From contig CAVVJF010000009.1 in the NCBI GenBank assembly GCA_963748485.1, positions 124,001 through 188,000 of the forward strand: a DNA stretch of 64,000 nucleotides, read 5' to 3'. Positions 17,813-25,999 of the stretch are shown here, piece after piece (position 1 is the stretch's first letter; every line of letters begins with the position of its first letter). Under the pieces are notes generated by a model that ran no database searches, was not told where the DNA came from, and was given only the letters and a program-made list of their open reading frames with translations. The stretch comes from DASRWT01 sp963748485 (lineage in GTDB: Bacteria > Methylomirabilota > Methylomirabilia > Rokubacteriales > CSP1-6). The position numbers and the translations under genes are program-made.

Positions 17813-19276
17813 ATGGCCTATTCGAAGGATTCCAAGTCCGCCGCCGTCCGTGCCCGCTTGGACCATCCCGTGATCGACGGCGACGGCCACTGGCTGGAGC
17901 CGGTGCCGATCTTCATGGACTATCTCCGCCAGGTCGCGGGCCCGTCCGTGGCCGAGCGCTTCGTGAAGAAGCAGACGGAGGCCGGCTGGTACGAGTGGAG
18001 CCGTCAGGAGCGCCGTGAGCGCCGGCAACACCGCCCCACCTGGTGGGGCGAACCCGCGAACACGCTGGATCGCGCCACCGCGATGGTGCCCGCCCTCTTC
18101 CACGAGCGCCTCGACGACTTCGGCATCGACTTCTGCTTGCTCTACACCTCGCTCGGCCTCTTCCACGTGGGCAATCCCGACGAAGAGCTGCGCCGCGCCT
18201 GCGCGCGCGCGGTGAACCGGATGAACGCGGAGATGTTCGCGCCCTATCGCGCCCGGATCGCGCCGGCGGCGGTGGTGCCGGTGTACACGCCGCAGGAGGC
18301 CATCGAGGAGGCCACCTACGCGGTGCGCGAGCTGGGGATGAAGGTGATCATGATCGCGAACCACGTGAAGCGGCCGGTGCCCGCGGCGACGAAGGCGGGC
18401 GGCGATCCCGCCCACGTCCGCCAGGTCATCGACTCCCTCGCCTACGACAGCGATCTCGACTACGACCCGTTCTGGGCGAAGTGTCTCGAGCTGAAGGTGG
18501 CGGTGACCGCGCACTCCGGCAGCATGGGCTGGCACGGACGCGAGACGGTAGACAACTTCACCTACAACCACATCGGCCACTTCGCGGCGGCCAGCCACGC
18601 CTTCGCCAAGGCCCTCATCATCGGCGGCGTGGTGAAGCGCTTCCCCGCCCTCCGCTTCGCCATGCTGGAGGGCGGTGTGGGCTGGGCGTGCAATCTCCTC
18701 ACGGATCTCGTGGGTCACTGGGTGAAGCGCAACGGCGCCGCCATGGAGCGGCACGTCCGCCCGGCTAACCTCGACCGCGCCATGCTCACCGACCTCTTCG
18801 CGCGCTACGGGGGCACGGTGTACGAAGTCAAGATGGCGGAGCTGCTCGCCGCGCCCAGCCTGGTCCCGCCCTTCAAGACGATCGAGGAGATGACCGAGCG
18901 CGAGTACAAGGAGCAGCTCGACGACTTCGCCGCGGCGGGCATTGACTCGATCGAGACGCTGAAGCGGCAGTTCGCCGACCACTTCTACTTCGGCTGCGAG
19001 GCCGACGATCCGATGACCCCGTGGGCGTTCGACCGCCACGGCTACCACCGCCTCAACCCGATCTTCTCCTCCGACGTGGGGCACTTCGACGTCACCGACA
19101 TGACCGAGGTGCTGGAAGAGGCGTGGGAGCTGGTGGAGCACGGCCAGATCACCGAGGACGACTTCCGCCAGTTCACCTTCGTCAACGCGGCAAGCCTGCA
19201 TACGGCGCTGAATCCCGACTTCTTCAAGGGCACCGTCGTCGAGGACGCGGTGGCCAAGCACGTGCTCTCGAAATGA
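17813..19276 (+). CDS. amidohydrolase family protein (Amidohydro_2)
   Basis: A 487-residue metal-dependent hydrolase of the ACMSD/Amidohydro_2 type. The N-terminal metal-binding DGDGHWLEP (about 22-30) stands in the HxH-equivalent position, HSGSMGW is near residue 230 and CEADDP near 395. Such enzymes hydrolyse or decarboxylate cyclic and aromatic compounds; this longer, about 490-residue form is common in soil bacteria next to CoA-transferase genes. It has a good ribosome site (GGAGGAG). It is the first of nine plus-strand genes and overlaps the next by ATGA, so it probably carries out the first intracellular step on the substrate of the pathway. Confidence 0.85.
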   Translation: MAYSKDSKSAAVRARLDHPVIDGDGHWLEPVPIFMDYLRQVAGPSVAERFVKKQTEAGWYEWSRQERRERRQHRPTWWGEPANTLDRATAMVPALFHERLDDFGIDFCLLYTSLGLFHVGNPDEELRRACARAVNRMNAEMFAPYRARIAPAAVVPVYTPQEAIEEATYAVRELGMKVIMIANHVKRPVPAATKAGGDPAHVRQVIDSLAYDSDLDYDPFWAKCLELKVAVTAHSGSMGWHGRETVDNFTYNHIGHFAAASHAFAKALIIGGVVKRFPALRFAMLEGGVGWACNLLTDLVGHWVKRNGAAMERHVRPANLDRAMLTDLFARYGGTVYEVKMAELLAAPSLVPPFKTIEEMTEREYKEQLDDFAAAGIDSIETLKRQFADHFYFGCEADDPMTPWAFDRHGYHRLNPIFSSDVGHFDVTDMTEVLEEAWELVEHGQITEDDFRQFTFVNAASLHTALNPDFFKGTVVEDAVAKHVLSK

Positions 19277-20421
19277 GCGCGGGGCCCCTCGCCGGCGTTC
19301 GCGTCATCGAGGTGGCCGGGATCGGCCCCGGGCCATTCTGCGCCATGATGCTCGCCGACATGGGCGCGGACGTGCTGCGGGTGGACCGCACGGGCGCCGC
19401 CGATCTCGGCCTGCCCGTCGATCCCCGCTTCAGCGTGCTGAACCGCGGCCGCCGCTCGGTGGCCATGGACCTCAAGACCCCCGCCGCGGTGGGCGCCATG
19501 AAGCGGCTGGTCGCCGACGCCGACGCTCTGATCGAAGGCTTCCGGCCCGGAGTGATGGAGCGGCTCGGGCTGGGCCCCGACGCCTGCCTCGCCGTCAACC
19601 CGCGGCTGGTCTACGGGCGCATGACGGGCTGGGGCCAGGACGGGCCCATGGCCGCGGCGGCCGGCCACGACATCAACTACATCGCGCTGTCCGGCGTGCT
19701 CCACTCCATCGGCAGGAAGGGCGGCGCGCCGGTGCCCCCGCTGAACCTCGTGGGCGATTTCGGCGGCGGCGGCATGTACCTCGCCTTCGGCGTGGTGTGC
19801 GCCCTCCTCGAGGCGAAGCAGTCGGGACGCGGCCAGGTCGTGGACGCGGCCATGGTCGACGGCGCCGCGTCGCTGGCCTCGGCGGTGTTCGGGCTCCGCG
19901 CGATGGGCATGTGGAACGACGAGCGCGGCGACAACATCCTCGACTCCGGCGCCCCCTGGTACGACGTGTACGAGACGCAGGACGGCGAATACGTCGCCAT
20001 CGGATCCATCGAGCAGCGCTTCTACGGTGAGCTGCTCCGCCTGACCGGCCTCGAGGGCGAGCCGCTGCCGCCGCAGCGGGACAAGAAGCGCTGGGGCGAG
20101 CTGCGCGCCAAGCTCACCGAGGTGTTCAAGCAGAAGACGCGCGATGAGTGGTGCCGCATCATGGAGGGCAGCGACGTCTGCTTCGCGCCGGTGCTGTCCC
20201 TCACCGAGGCCCCCGCGCACCCGCACAATCGCGCCCGCGGCACATTCGTCGAGGTGGACGGCGTGGTGCAGCCCGGCCCCGCCCCGCGCTTCAGCCGCAC
20301 CCCGGGCGCCATCCCGCGGCCGCCCGCGCGCGCCGGCCAGCACACCGAGGAAGCGCTCCGCGACTGGGGCTTCTCCGCCGACGACCTCTCCGCCCTGCGC
20401 GCGCAGGGCGCCCTCGGCTAG
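19273..20421 (+). CDS. CaiB/BaiF CoA-transferase family, alpha-methylacyl-CoA racemase-like
   Basis: A 382-residue class III CoA-transferase fold. The start (GPLAGVRVIEVAGIGPGPFCAMMLADMGADV) and the GHDINYIALSG block (about 132-142) match the racemase (AMACR/MCR) branch more than formyl-CoA transferases. GDFGGGG near 161 supplies the active-site Asp. AMACR uses His and Asp to invert the 2-methyl centre of acyl-CoAs so that acyl-CoA dehydrogenases can act. The ATG overlaps the amidohydrolase stop. Two acyl-CoA dehydrogenases and a hydratase lie downstream, consistent with degradation of a branched acyl-CoA. Confidence 0.88.
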   Translation: MSAGPLAGVRVIEVAGIGPGPFCAMMLADMGADVLRVDRTGAADLGLPVDPRFSVLNRGRRSVAMDLKTPAAVGAMKRLVADADALIEGFRPGVMERLGLGPDACLAVNPRLVYGRMTGWGQDGPMAAAAGHDINYIALSGVLHSIGRKGGAPVPPLNLVGDFGGGGMYLAFGVVCALLEAKQSGRGQVVDAAMVDGAASLASAVFGLRAMGMWNDERGDNILDSGAPWYDVYETQDGEYVAIGSIEQRFYGELLRLTGLEGEPLPPQRDKKRWGELRAKLTEVFKQKTRDEWCRIMEGSDVCFAPVLSLTEAPAHPHNRARGTFVEVDGVVQPGPAPRFSRTPGAIPRPPARAGQHTEEALRDWGFSADDLSALRAQGALG

Positions 20422-20446
20422 ACCGGCCGCACGCCTGGAGGATCGA

Positions 20447-21244
20447 ATGACGTCGTACAAGTGTCTCCTCTACGAGGTCAAGGACGCGATCGCCACCCTC
20501 ACCCTCAACCGCCCCGAGCGGCTCAACGCCCTCGGCGATACGCTTCGTGAGGATCTGCATGATGCGGTGGTGAGGGCGAGCGGCGATCCCGACGTGCGGG
20601 TGATGGTGATCACCGGCGCGGGCAAGGGCTTCTGCTCGGGCGGCGACGTGAAGGCGATGAACGAAGCCAAGGAGTCGCGGACGGAGCGCCCGATCCTGGA
20701 AAAGGTCGCCCCGTCGCGGGACCGGACCCTCCTCGCCATGCGGGACGCCCCCCAGGCCATCATCGCCGCCGTCAACGGCGCCGCCGCCGGCGCGGGGATG
20801 AACCTGGCGCTGGGCTGCGACATTCGCCTGGCGTCCACCGCCGCGCGCTTCGGCGAGACCTTCGTCAAGCGCGGCCTCCATCCCGACTGGGGCGGGACGT
20901 ACTTCCTGCCGCGCCTGATCGGCATGGCCAAGGCCGCGGAGATGATCTTCACCGGCGACATGATCGACGCCGCCGAAGCCCTGCGCATCGGGCTGGTGAG
21001 CGCGGTGTATCCGCCCGAGGAGCTGCTCCCCGCCGCCTACGAGCTCGCGGGGAAGATTGCGGCGGGACCGCCCATCGCCATCCGCCTCGCCAAGCGCGCG
21101 CTCTACCACGGCGAGGGCACCGACCTCCGCGGCGGGCTGGAGTTCGAGACCTTCGCGCAGAACATCTGCTTTGAGACCGAGGACGCGCGCGAAGGCATCC
21201 GCGCTTTCGTGGACAAGCGCCCCCCGCACTTCAAGGGGAGATAG
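20447..21244 (+). CDS. enoyl-CoA hydratase/isomerase family protein
   Basis: A 265-residue crotonase-fold protein. The oxyanion-hole segments GAGKGFCSGGDVKAM (about 59-73) and NGAAAGAGMNLALGCDIRLAS are intact, followed by GETFVKRGLHPDWGGTYFLPRLIG, where one catalytic Glu-type position is retained (GET). Such proteins hydrate enoyl-CoA or perform related isomerisation and cleavage. A TGGAGG ribosome site precedes the ATG. The C-terminus ends KRPPHFKGR, a common end in this family. It is the third gene of the catabolic operon. Confidence 0.92.
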   Translation: MTSYKCLLYEVKDAIATLTLNRPERLNALGDTLREDLHDAVVRASGDPDVRVMVITGAGKGFCSGGDVKAMNEAKESRTERPILEKVAPSRDRTLLAMRDAPQAIIAAVNGAAAGAGMNLALGCDIRLASTAARFGETFVKRGLHPDWGGTYFLPRLIGMAKAAEMIFTGDMIDAAEALRIGLVSAVYPPEELLPAAYELAGKIAAGPPIAIRLAKRALYHGEGTDLRGGLEFETFAQNICFETEDAREGIRAFVDKRPPHFKGR

Positions 21245-21246
21245 CG

Positions 21247-21657
21247 ATGATCGAGCTGACGCTGGCCATGGCCGAACGCGCGGTGCGTGCGGCCCAGGAG
21301 AAGGCCAAGGCGCTGGGTGCGCCGATGACGGTGACGGTGGTGGACGAGGCGGGGCGGCTCGTGCTCTCCGCGCGCGGCGACGGCACCAGCTTCCTGAGCC
21401 CGGAGACATCCCGCGCCAAGGCCACCGCGGCGGCGAACTTCCGCGCCTCCACCGCGGAGCTGGCCGAGCGCGCGAAGAAGGGCTCGGTGTTCTTCGCCAC
21501 TGTGGCGGGCGCGCTGCCGGGCCTGGTGCTGCCCAGCGACGGCGGCACGCCCATCATGGCCAAGGGCAAGGTCATCGGCGGCATCGGCTGCGGCGGCGGT
21601 ACCGGCGAGCAAGACCAGGAATGCGCCAACGCCGGCGCCGACGCGATCAAAGGATGA
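21247..21657 (+). CDS. GlcG/HbpS-like heme-binding family protein
   Basis: A 136-residue small protein of the GlcG/HbpS family (DUF336). Visible signatures are a helix LAMAERAVRAAQEKAKALG, the strand TVTVVDEAGRLVLSARGDG, SRAKATAAANF and the glycine-rich end VIGGIGCGGGTGEQDQECANAGADAI. The family binds heme or small ligands, and members are often found in catabolic operons with no clear role. It starts 2 bp after the hydratase stop and overlaps the OsmC-like gene by ATGA. Function in this pathway is unknown. Confidence 0.88.
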   Translation: MIELTLAMAERAVRAAQEKAKALGAPMTVTVVDEAGRLVLSARGDGTSFLSPETSRAKATAAANFRASTAELAERAKKGSVFFATVAGALPGLVLPSDGGTPIMAKGKVIGGIGCGGGTGEQDQECANAGADAIKG

Positions 21658-22070
21658 GCGACTTCAAGGTGGACACGGTTCGCTCGTACAGCGGCGGCCT
21701 GGCTGGCCGGGCGCTCAATCAGGCGCGGACGAATCACTTCGTGATCGACTCGCCCTCCGGGCCGCACGAGGCGCTGTCATCCGGAGAGGCGTTTCTCGCC
21801 GGCGTGTCCTCCTGCGGGGTGACCCTCATCGAGCTCTATGCGCAAGAGCAACGGGTGCCCCTCCGCCACACGGAGGTCACGATCGAAGGGCTCCGCGCGG
21901 TGGCGGAGCCCAACCGCTTCGCCGAGGTGCGCATGCGCTTCGAGCTGACCGGGGTGGACCAGGCGCAGGCAGAGCTGCTGGTGGGCGTCTACAAGAACCG
22001 CTGACCGCTCTATCGCACGGTCGCGGTCGCGACCAACGTGAGCGTGAGCGTCCTGGCCAAGCCGGCATGA
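21654..22070 (+). CDS. OsmC-like protein, candidate selenoprotein (Sec at TGA 22002-22004)
   Basis: The frame reads 116 residues to a TGA at 22002-22004, then continues 21 sense codons (PLYRTVAVAT..., ending LAKPA) to a TGA at 22068-22070, giving 138 residues, the normal OsmC/Ohr length. The first redox cysteine is at 54 (GVSSCGVTL). The TGA at codon 117, in YKNR-TGA-PLYRTV, stands where OsmC proteins have the second cysteine (CPxY). A hairpin with a GGTC loop follows (22016-22040). The next gene starts inside the extended stop (ATGA), as elsewhere in this operon, whereas the short version would leave a 62-bp gap. The role is probably reduction of organic hydroperoxides or similar electrophiles. 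If recoding fails, the product is a 116-residue fragment without the second redox residue. Confidence 0.8.
22016..22040 (+). promoter_or_regulatory. candidate bacterial SECIS element
   Basis: Just downstream of the in-frame TGA, GGTCGC (22019-22024) pairs perfectly with GCGACC (22029-22034) around the four-base loop GGTC. CAC/GTG (22016-22018 with 22038-22040) extends the stem past a small bulge. The loop begins 20 bases after the TGA. A short stem near this distance with a G-rich apical loop (GGUCU in E. coli fdhF) is what SelB recognises in known bacterial SECIS elements. Confidence 0.7.
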
Positions 22071-22930
22071 GCCACGGGCACGGCCACCACGGATCTCCGG
22101 GCGACGCGCCGGACGCCGTCCCCTTCACCGTCGCGCTGGAGCGGATGAATCGCTTCCACGAGCCGGTCGCGCGTGCGGTCATCGCGGGGCTCGGCCTGCC
22201 GCCGGGCTCGCGCGGGCTCGACGTGGGCTGTGGCGTCGGGCTCTACACGCTGTGGCTCGCGGAGGCGGTAGGTCCCGAGGGACGCGTGCTCGGCATCGAG
22301 CCGTCGGCGGAGCGCGTGGAGGCGGCGCGGGCGCTCGCGGGCGCGGGCCTGGGCCCGCCGCGGCTCGAGTTCCGCGAGGGGGACGGCACCGCCGTGGACG
22401 CGGCCGACGGCGCCTTCGACTGGCTCTGGTGCGGCAACGTGCTCCATCACATCGCCGACACCCCGACCGCACTCAAGGAGTTCGCGCGCGTGGTGCGCCC
22501 GAGCGGCCGGATCGTGATCCTGGAGTCGCAAACGCTGTCGGCGATGTTCCTGCCCGGGCATCCGTCGCTCGAGCGGCGCATCCAGGAGGCGGAGAGCGAG
22601 CGGAGCCGTGAGGAGGCGGGGGCGCGCAGCTTCCAGGAGCGGCGCCAGCGCACGCTCGAGTCGCTGCTGGAGGCGGATCTGGCCGATGTCGCGCACGAGA
22701 CGCACCTGCTCCAGTGCCGCGCGCCCCTCTCCGCCGCCGCCCGCGAGTACATCGGCACCGTGGTCTTCGGCCGCAACTGGGGCGAGCGTTTGCGGCCGCT
22801 CCTCTCGCCGGAAGATTGGCGCCTCCGCACCGCGCTCTGCGATCCAGAATCTCCCGAGTACATCCTCGCTCGGTCGGACTACTATTGCCTCTATCCCGTC
22901 ACCGTGTTCACGGCCCGCACGCGGGCCTGA
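22067..22930 (+). CDS. class I SAM-dependent methyltransferase
   Basis: A 287-residue methyltransferase. The SAM-binding motif I LDVGCGVGLYTLWLAEAVG (about 48-66) is followed by an acidic GIEPSAER turn, motif IV FDWLWCGNVLHHI (about 122-134) and a VRPSGRIVILES strand. A His-rich N-terminus (MSHGHGHHGSP) might bind metal. The C-terminal part beyond residue 170 is specific and unassigned. The ATG overlaps the TGA of the extended OsmC-like frame. The substrate is unknown; a role in modifying a pathway intermediate or detoxifying a by-product is only inferred from the operon. Confidence 0.85.
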   Translation: MSHGHGHHGSPGDAPDAVPFTVALERMNRFHEPVARAVIAGLGLPPGSRGLDVGCGVGLYTLWLAEAVGPEGRVLGIEPSAERVEAARALAGAGLGPPRLEFREGDGTAVDAADGAFDWLWCGNVLHHIADTPTALKEFARVVRPSGRIVILESQTLSAMFLPGHPSLERRIQEAESERSREEAGARSFQERRQRTLESLLEADLADVAHETHLLQCRAPLSAAAREYIGTVVFGRNWGERLRPLLSPEDWRLRTALCDPESPEYILARSDYYCLYPVTVFTARTRA

Positions 22931-22943
22931 GGAGGAAAGCGCC

Positions 22944-23615
22944 ATGGGCAACTCCCTCACCCTGACCGCCGAAGACAGCCACACCCTCGCCGGTTACCGC
23001 GCCGACCCCGCCGGCAAGCCGCGCGCGGGAATCGTCGTCATCCAGGAGATCTTCGGCGTGAACCAGCACATCCGGAAGGTGACGGACGGCTTCGCCGCCG
23101 AGGGCTACGCCGCGCTCGCCCCGGCCATCTTCGACCGCGTGCAGCGCGACTTCGAGATCGGCTATGCCCCGTCCGACGTGGAGACCGGCCGCGCCACGCG
23201 CGGAAAGATCCAGTTGGATGACATGGTGGCGGACGTGCGCGCGGCGGTGAAGGCCCTGCAGGCGGAAGGCCTCAAGGTGGGGGTGGTCGGCTACTGCCTG
23301 GGCGGCACGCTCGCCTGGCTCGCGGCCACGCGCATCGACGGCGTGGCGGCGGCGGTGTGTTACTACGGCGGCGGTATCGCCGCCTCCGCCTCGGAGCGCC
23401 CGCGCTGCCCCGTGCTGATCCACTGGGGCGAGACCGATGCCTCCATCCCGCCCGATCACTGGGAGACGGTGAAGAAGGCGCATCCCACCGTGCCCGCCCA
23501 CGTGTATCCGGCCGGCCACGGCTTCAACTGCGACGAGCGCGGCAGCTGGCATGCGGAGAGCGCGGCGCTGGCCAAGAAGCGCACACTCGACTTCTTCCGC
23601 GAGCACCTCGGCTAG
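22944..23615 (+). CDS. dienelactone hydrolase family protein
   Basis: A 223-residue alpha/beta hydrolase with the dienelactone hydrolase pattern: IVVIQEIFGVNQHIRKVTDGFAAEGY is split over residues 28-55, the nucleophile cysteine is in GYCLGG (about 115-120), the acid in WGETDASIP, and the His in AGHGFNCDERG (near 194). All three catalytic residues are present. Family members open lactones formed in aromatic ring degradation, but many act on other esters. A GAGGAAAG ribosome site precedes the ATG. It lies in the catabolic operon between the methyltransferase and acyl-CoA dehydrogenases. Confidence 0.92.
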   Translation: MGNSLTLTAEDSHTLAGYRADPAGKPRAGIVVIQEIFGVNQHIRKVTDGFAAEGYAALAPAIFDRVQRDFEIGYAPSDVETGRATRGKIQLDDMVADVRAAVKALQAEGLKVGVVGYCLGGTLAWLAATRIDGVAAAVCYYGGGIAASASERPRCPVLIHWGETDASIPPDHWETVKKAHPTVPAHVYPAGHGFNCDERGSWHAESAALAKKRTLDFFREHLG

Positions 23616-23628
23616 CGCGGCCGCGGCG

Positions 23629-24744
23629 ATGAACTTCGCCTTCTCGGACGAGCAGCAGGCCCTGCGCGACCAGGCGCGGAAGTTCCTGTCCGATCGTGCG
23701 GCGCCGGCGCGGGTCCGGCGCATTCTCGAGTCGGACGAGCCCTTCGACCGCGAGCTGTGGCGCGGCATCGGCGAGCTCGCCTGGACCGGCACCGCGATCC
23801 CCGAGAGTTACGGCGGCGCCGGCTTCGGCTATCTCGAGCTCTGCGTGCTCGCCGAGGAGCTGGGGCGAAGCCTCGCCCCCACCCCGTTCTCATCGTCGGT
23901 GTACCTCGCCACCGAGACGCTCCTGCTCGCGGGCTCCGACGCGCAGAAGAAGCGGTGGCTGCCCAAGCTGGCGCTCGGCGAGACCATCGGGTGCCTCGCG
24001 CTCGCCGAGGGGCCACGCGCTCCGCATCCCGGCAACATCGAGACATCCGCGCGTGGCGGACACCTCACCGGCGTCAAGATGCCGGTAGCCGACGGCGACG
24101 TCGCCGACTTCGCCGTGGTCGTGGCGCGCGGCGACGGCGGCGCGCCCTCCCTCTCCCTCGTGGAGCTCGGCGGCGCGGGCGTGACCCGGACGCGCATCGA
24201 GACCATGGATCCGACCCGCTCCCATGCGCGGCTGGCCTTCGACGGGGCCGCCGCCGAGCCGTTGGGCGAGGCCGGCGCGGGCTGGCCCCTGCTCGAGCGC
24301 CTGCTCGATCGCGCCGCCGTGCTCTTCGCCTTCGAGCAGATCGGGGGCGCTCAGGCCGCGCTCGAGATGGCGCGGGACTACGCCCTCGGCCGGTTCGCCT
24401 TCGGCCGTCCCATCGGCTCCTTCCAGGCCATCAAGCACAAGCTGGCCGACGTCTACGTCGCCCTGGAGCTGGCGCGCTCCAACGCGTACTACGCGGCGTG
24501 GGCGCTCTCCACCGACGCCCCCGCCCTGCCGGTGGCGGCGGCGGCCGCGCGCGTGGCGGCAAGCGAGGCCTACTTCCACGCCGCCAAGGAGAACATCCAG
24601 ACCCACGGGGGCATGGGCTTCACCTGGGAGTTCGACTGCCACATGTACTACCGCCGCGCCAAGCTGCTCGCCCTGAACCTCGGCAGCGTGGCGCGCTGGA
24701 AGGACAAGCTGATCACGCGGCTCGAATCTGGGACCGGAGCCTGA
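23629..24744 (+). CDS. acyl-CoA dehydrogenase (subunit 1 of adjacent pair)
   Basis: A 371-residue acyl-CoA dehydrogenase: N-terminal helical domain (FSDEQQALRDQARKFL), central beta domain, and C-terminal helical domain with YALGRFAFGRPIGSFQAIKH (about 259-278) and the QTHGGMGFTWEFDCHMYYRR block (about 325). It resembles the FadE partner subunits that lack their own catalytic base and pair with a neighbour. It is followed 4 bp later by a second acyl-CoA dehydrogenase. FAD-dependent alpha,beta-dehydrogenation of an acyl-CoA is the expected chemistry, with electrons passed to ETF. Confidence 0.9.
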   Translation: MNFAFSDEQQALRDQARKFLSDRAAPARVRRILESDEPFDRELWRGIGELAWTGTAIPESYGGAGFGYLELCVLAEELGRSLAPTPFSSSVYLATETLLLAGSDAQKKRWLPKLALGETIGCLALAEGPRAPHPGNIETSARGGHLTGVKMPVADGDVADFAVVVARGDGGAPSLSLVELGGAGVTRTRIETMDPTRSHARLAFDGAAAEPLGEAGAGWPLLERLLDRAAVLFAFEQIGGAQAALEMARDYALGRFAFGRPIGSFQAIKHKLADVYVALELARSNAYYAAWALSTDAPALPVAAAAARVAASEAYFHAAKENIQTHGGMGFTWEFDCHMYYRRAKLLALNLGSVARWKDKLITRLESGTGA

Positions 24745-24748
24745 CGAC

Positions 24749-25999
24749 ATGGACTTCAACGACAACAAGGACGAGGCGAAGTTCCGCGCCGAAGCTCGCG
24801 CCTGGCTCGAAGCCACCGCCGAGCGGCGCGCGTATCCCGGCGAGACGTGGAAGGCCAAGTTCGGCGACACCGACGGGCTGGCCCGCGCGAAGGCCTTCCA
24901 GGCCAAGAAGCACGCTGCCGGCTTCGCCGCTATCACCTGGGCGGCGGAGTACGGCGGGCGGGGCGGCACGCCCATCCAGCAGGTGATCTACAACCAGGAG
25001 GAGTCGCGCTTCCTCGTGCCCCGCGGCTACTTCGAGATCGGCCTCGGCATGTGCATTCCGACCATGCACGCCTATGCCACCGAGGCGCAGAAGCAGCGCT
25101 ATACGCCGAAGGCCCTGGCCGGCGAAGAGATCTGGTGCCAGCTCTTCTCCGAGCCCGCCGCCGGCTCCGATCTCGCCGGCCTGCGCACGCGCGCAGCGCG
25201 CGACGGCGACGGCTGGGTCATCAACGGCCAGAAGATCTGGACCTCCGGCGCGCACTTCGCCGACTGGGGGATCATCGTCACGCGGAGCGATCCCAAGGCC
25301 CCCAAGCACAAGGGGCTGACGTTCTTCTTCCTCGACATGCGCTCGCCCGGCATCGAGGTGCGGCGGATCAAGCAGGTGTCGGGCGCGTCGAACTTCAACG
25401 AGGTCTACTTCACCGACGTGCGCGTGCCCGACACCCACCGCCTCGGCGCGGTGGGCCAGGGCTGGGGGGTGGCCATCACCACCCTCATGAACGAGCGCCT
25501 GGCGGTGGGCGACGTGGCGGGGCCCGACTTCGACGAGGTGTTCGCGCTCGCCCGCGCGGTAGAGCTGCCGGAGGGCCCGGCCATCAAGAACGCGGCGGTG
25601 CGCGAGCGGCTCGCCGACTGGTACGTGCGCCAGCAGGGACTGCGCTACACGCGCTTCCGCACCATGACCGCGCTCTCGCGCGGAGAGACGCCGGGGCCCG
25701 AGGCCTCCATCGCGAAGGTGGTCAGCGCGAGCAAGCTGCAGGAGATCGCCTCGTTCGCCATGGACCTGCAGGACATGGGCGGGGCCGTACTCGACCCCGC
25801 GCTCGCCCCCATGCGGGCGGCGTTCCAGGAGTCGCTCCTCGCCGCGCCGGGCGCCCGCATCGCGGGCGGCACCGACGAGATCCTGCGCAACATCATCGCC
25901 GAGCGGGTGCTCGGCCTGCCCGCCGACGTGCGGGTCGACAAGGAGCTACCGTTCGACGAGCTGCCCTCTGGCGCTCCGGCTAGCCCTCGCGGGCGGTGA
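24749..25999 (+). CDS. acyl-CoA dehydrogenase (subunit 2 of adjacent pair)
   Basis: A 416-residue acyl-CoA dehydrogenase. Diagnostic blocks are WCQLFSEPAAGSDLAGLRTRA (FAD/substrate strand, about 131-151), GQKIWTSGAHFADW (about 160-173) and the C-terminal GGTDEILRNIIAERVLGLP (about 375-393). Adjacent pairs of different acyl-CoA dehydrogenases are known to form alpha2-beta2 enzymes acting on sterol side chains and other bulky acyl-CoAs; this pair fits that layout. It is last in the nine-gene operon. Its last 20 bp overlap the end of the convergent membrane-protein gene. Confidence 0.92.
   Translation: MDFNDNKDEAKFRAEARAWLEATAERRAYPGETWKAKFGDTDGLARAKAFQAKKHAAGFAAITWAAEYGGRGGTPIQQVIYNQEESRFLVPRGYFEIGLGMCIPTMHAYATEAQKQRYTPKALAGEEIWCQLFSEPAAGSDLAGLRTRAARDGDGWVINGQKIWTSGAHFADWGIIVTRSDPKAPKHKGLTFFFLDMRSPGIEVRRIKQVSGASNFNEVYFTDVRVPDTHRLGAVGQGWGVAITTLMNERLAVGDVAGPDFDEVFALARAVELPEGPAIKNAAVRERLADWYVRQQGLRYTRFRTMTALSRGETPGPEASIAKVVSASKLQEIASFAMDLQDMGGAVLDPALAPMRAAFQESLLAAPGARIAGGTDEILRNIIAERVLGLPADVRVDKELPFDELPSGAPASPRGR

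Noticed and set aside
21654..22004. OsmC-like gene as a simple 116-residue protein or pseudogene
   Set aside because: The sequence after the TGA continues the family pattern, reaches normal length and overlaps the next start codon. A sequencing error (TGC read as TGA) is still possible but does not explain the hairpin.
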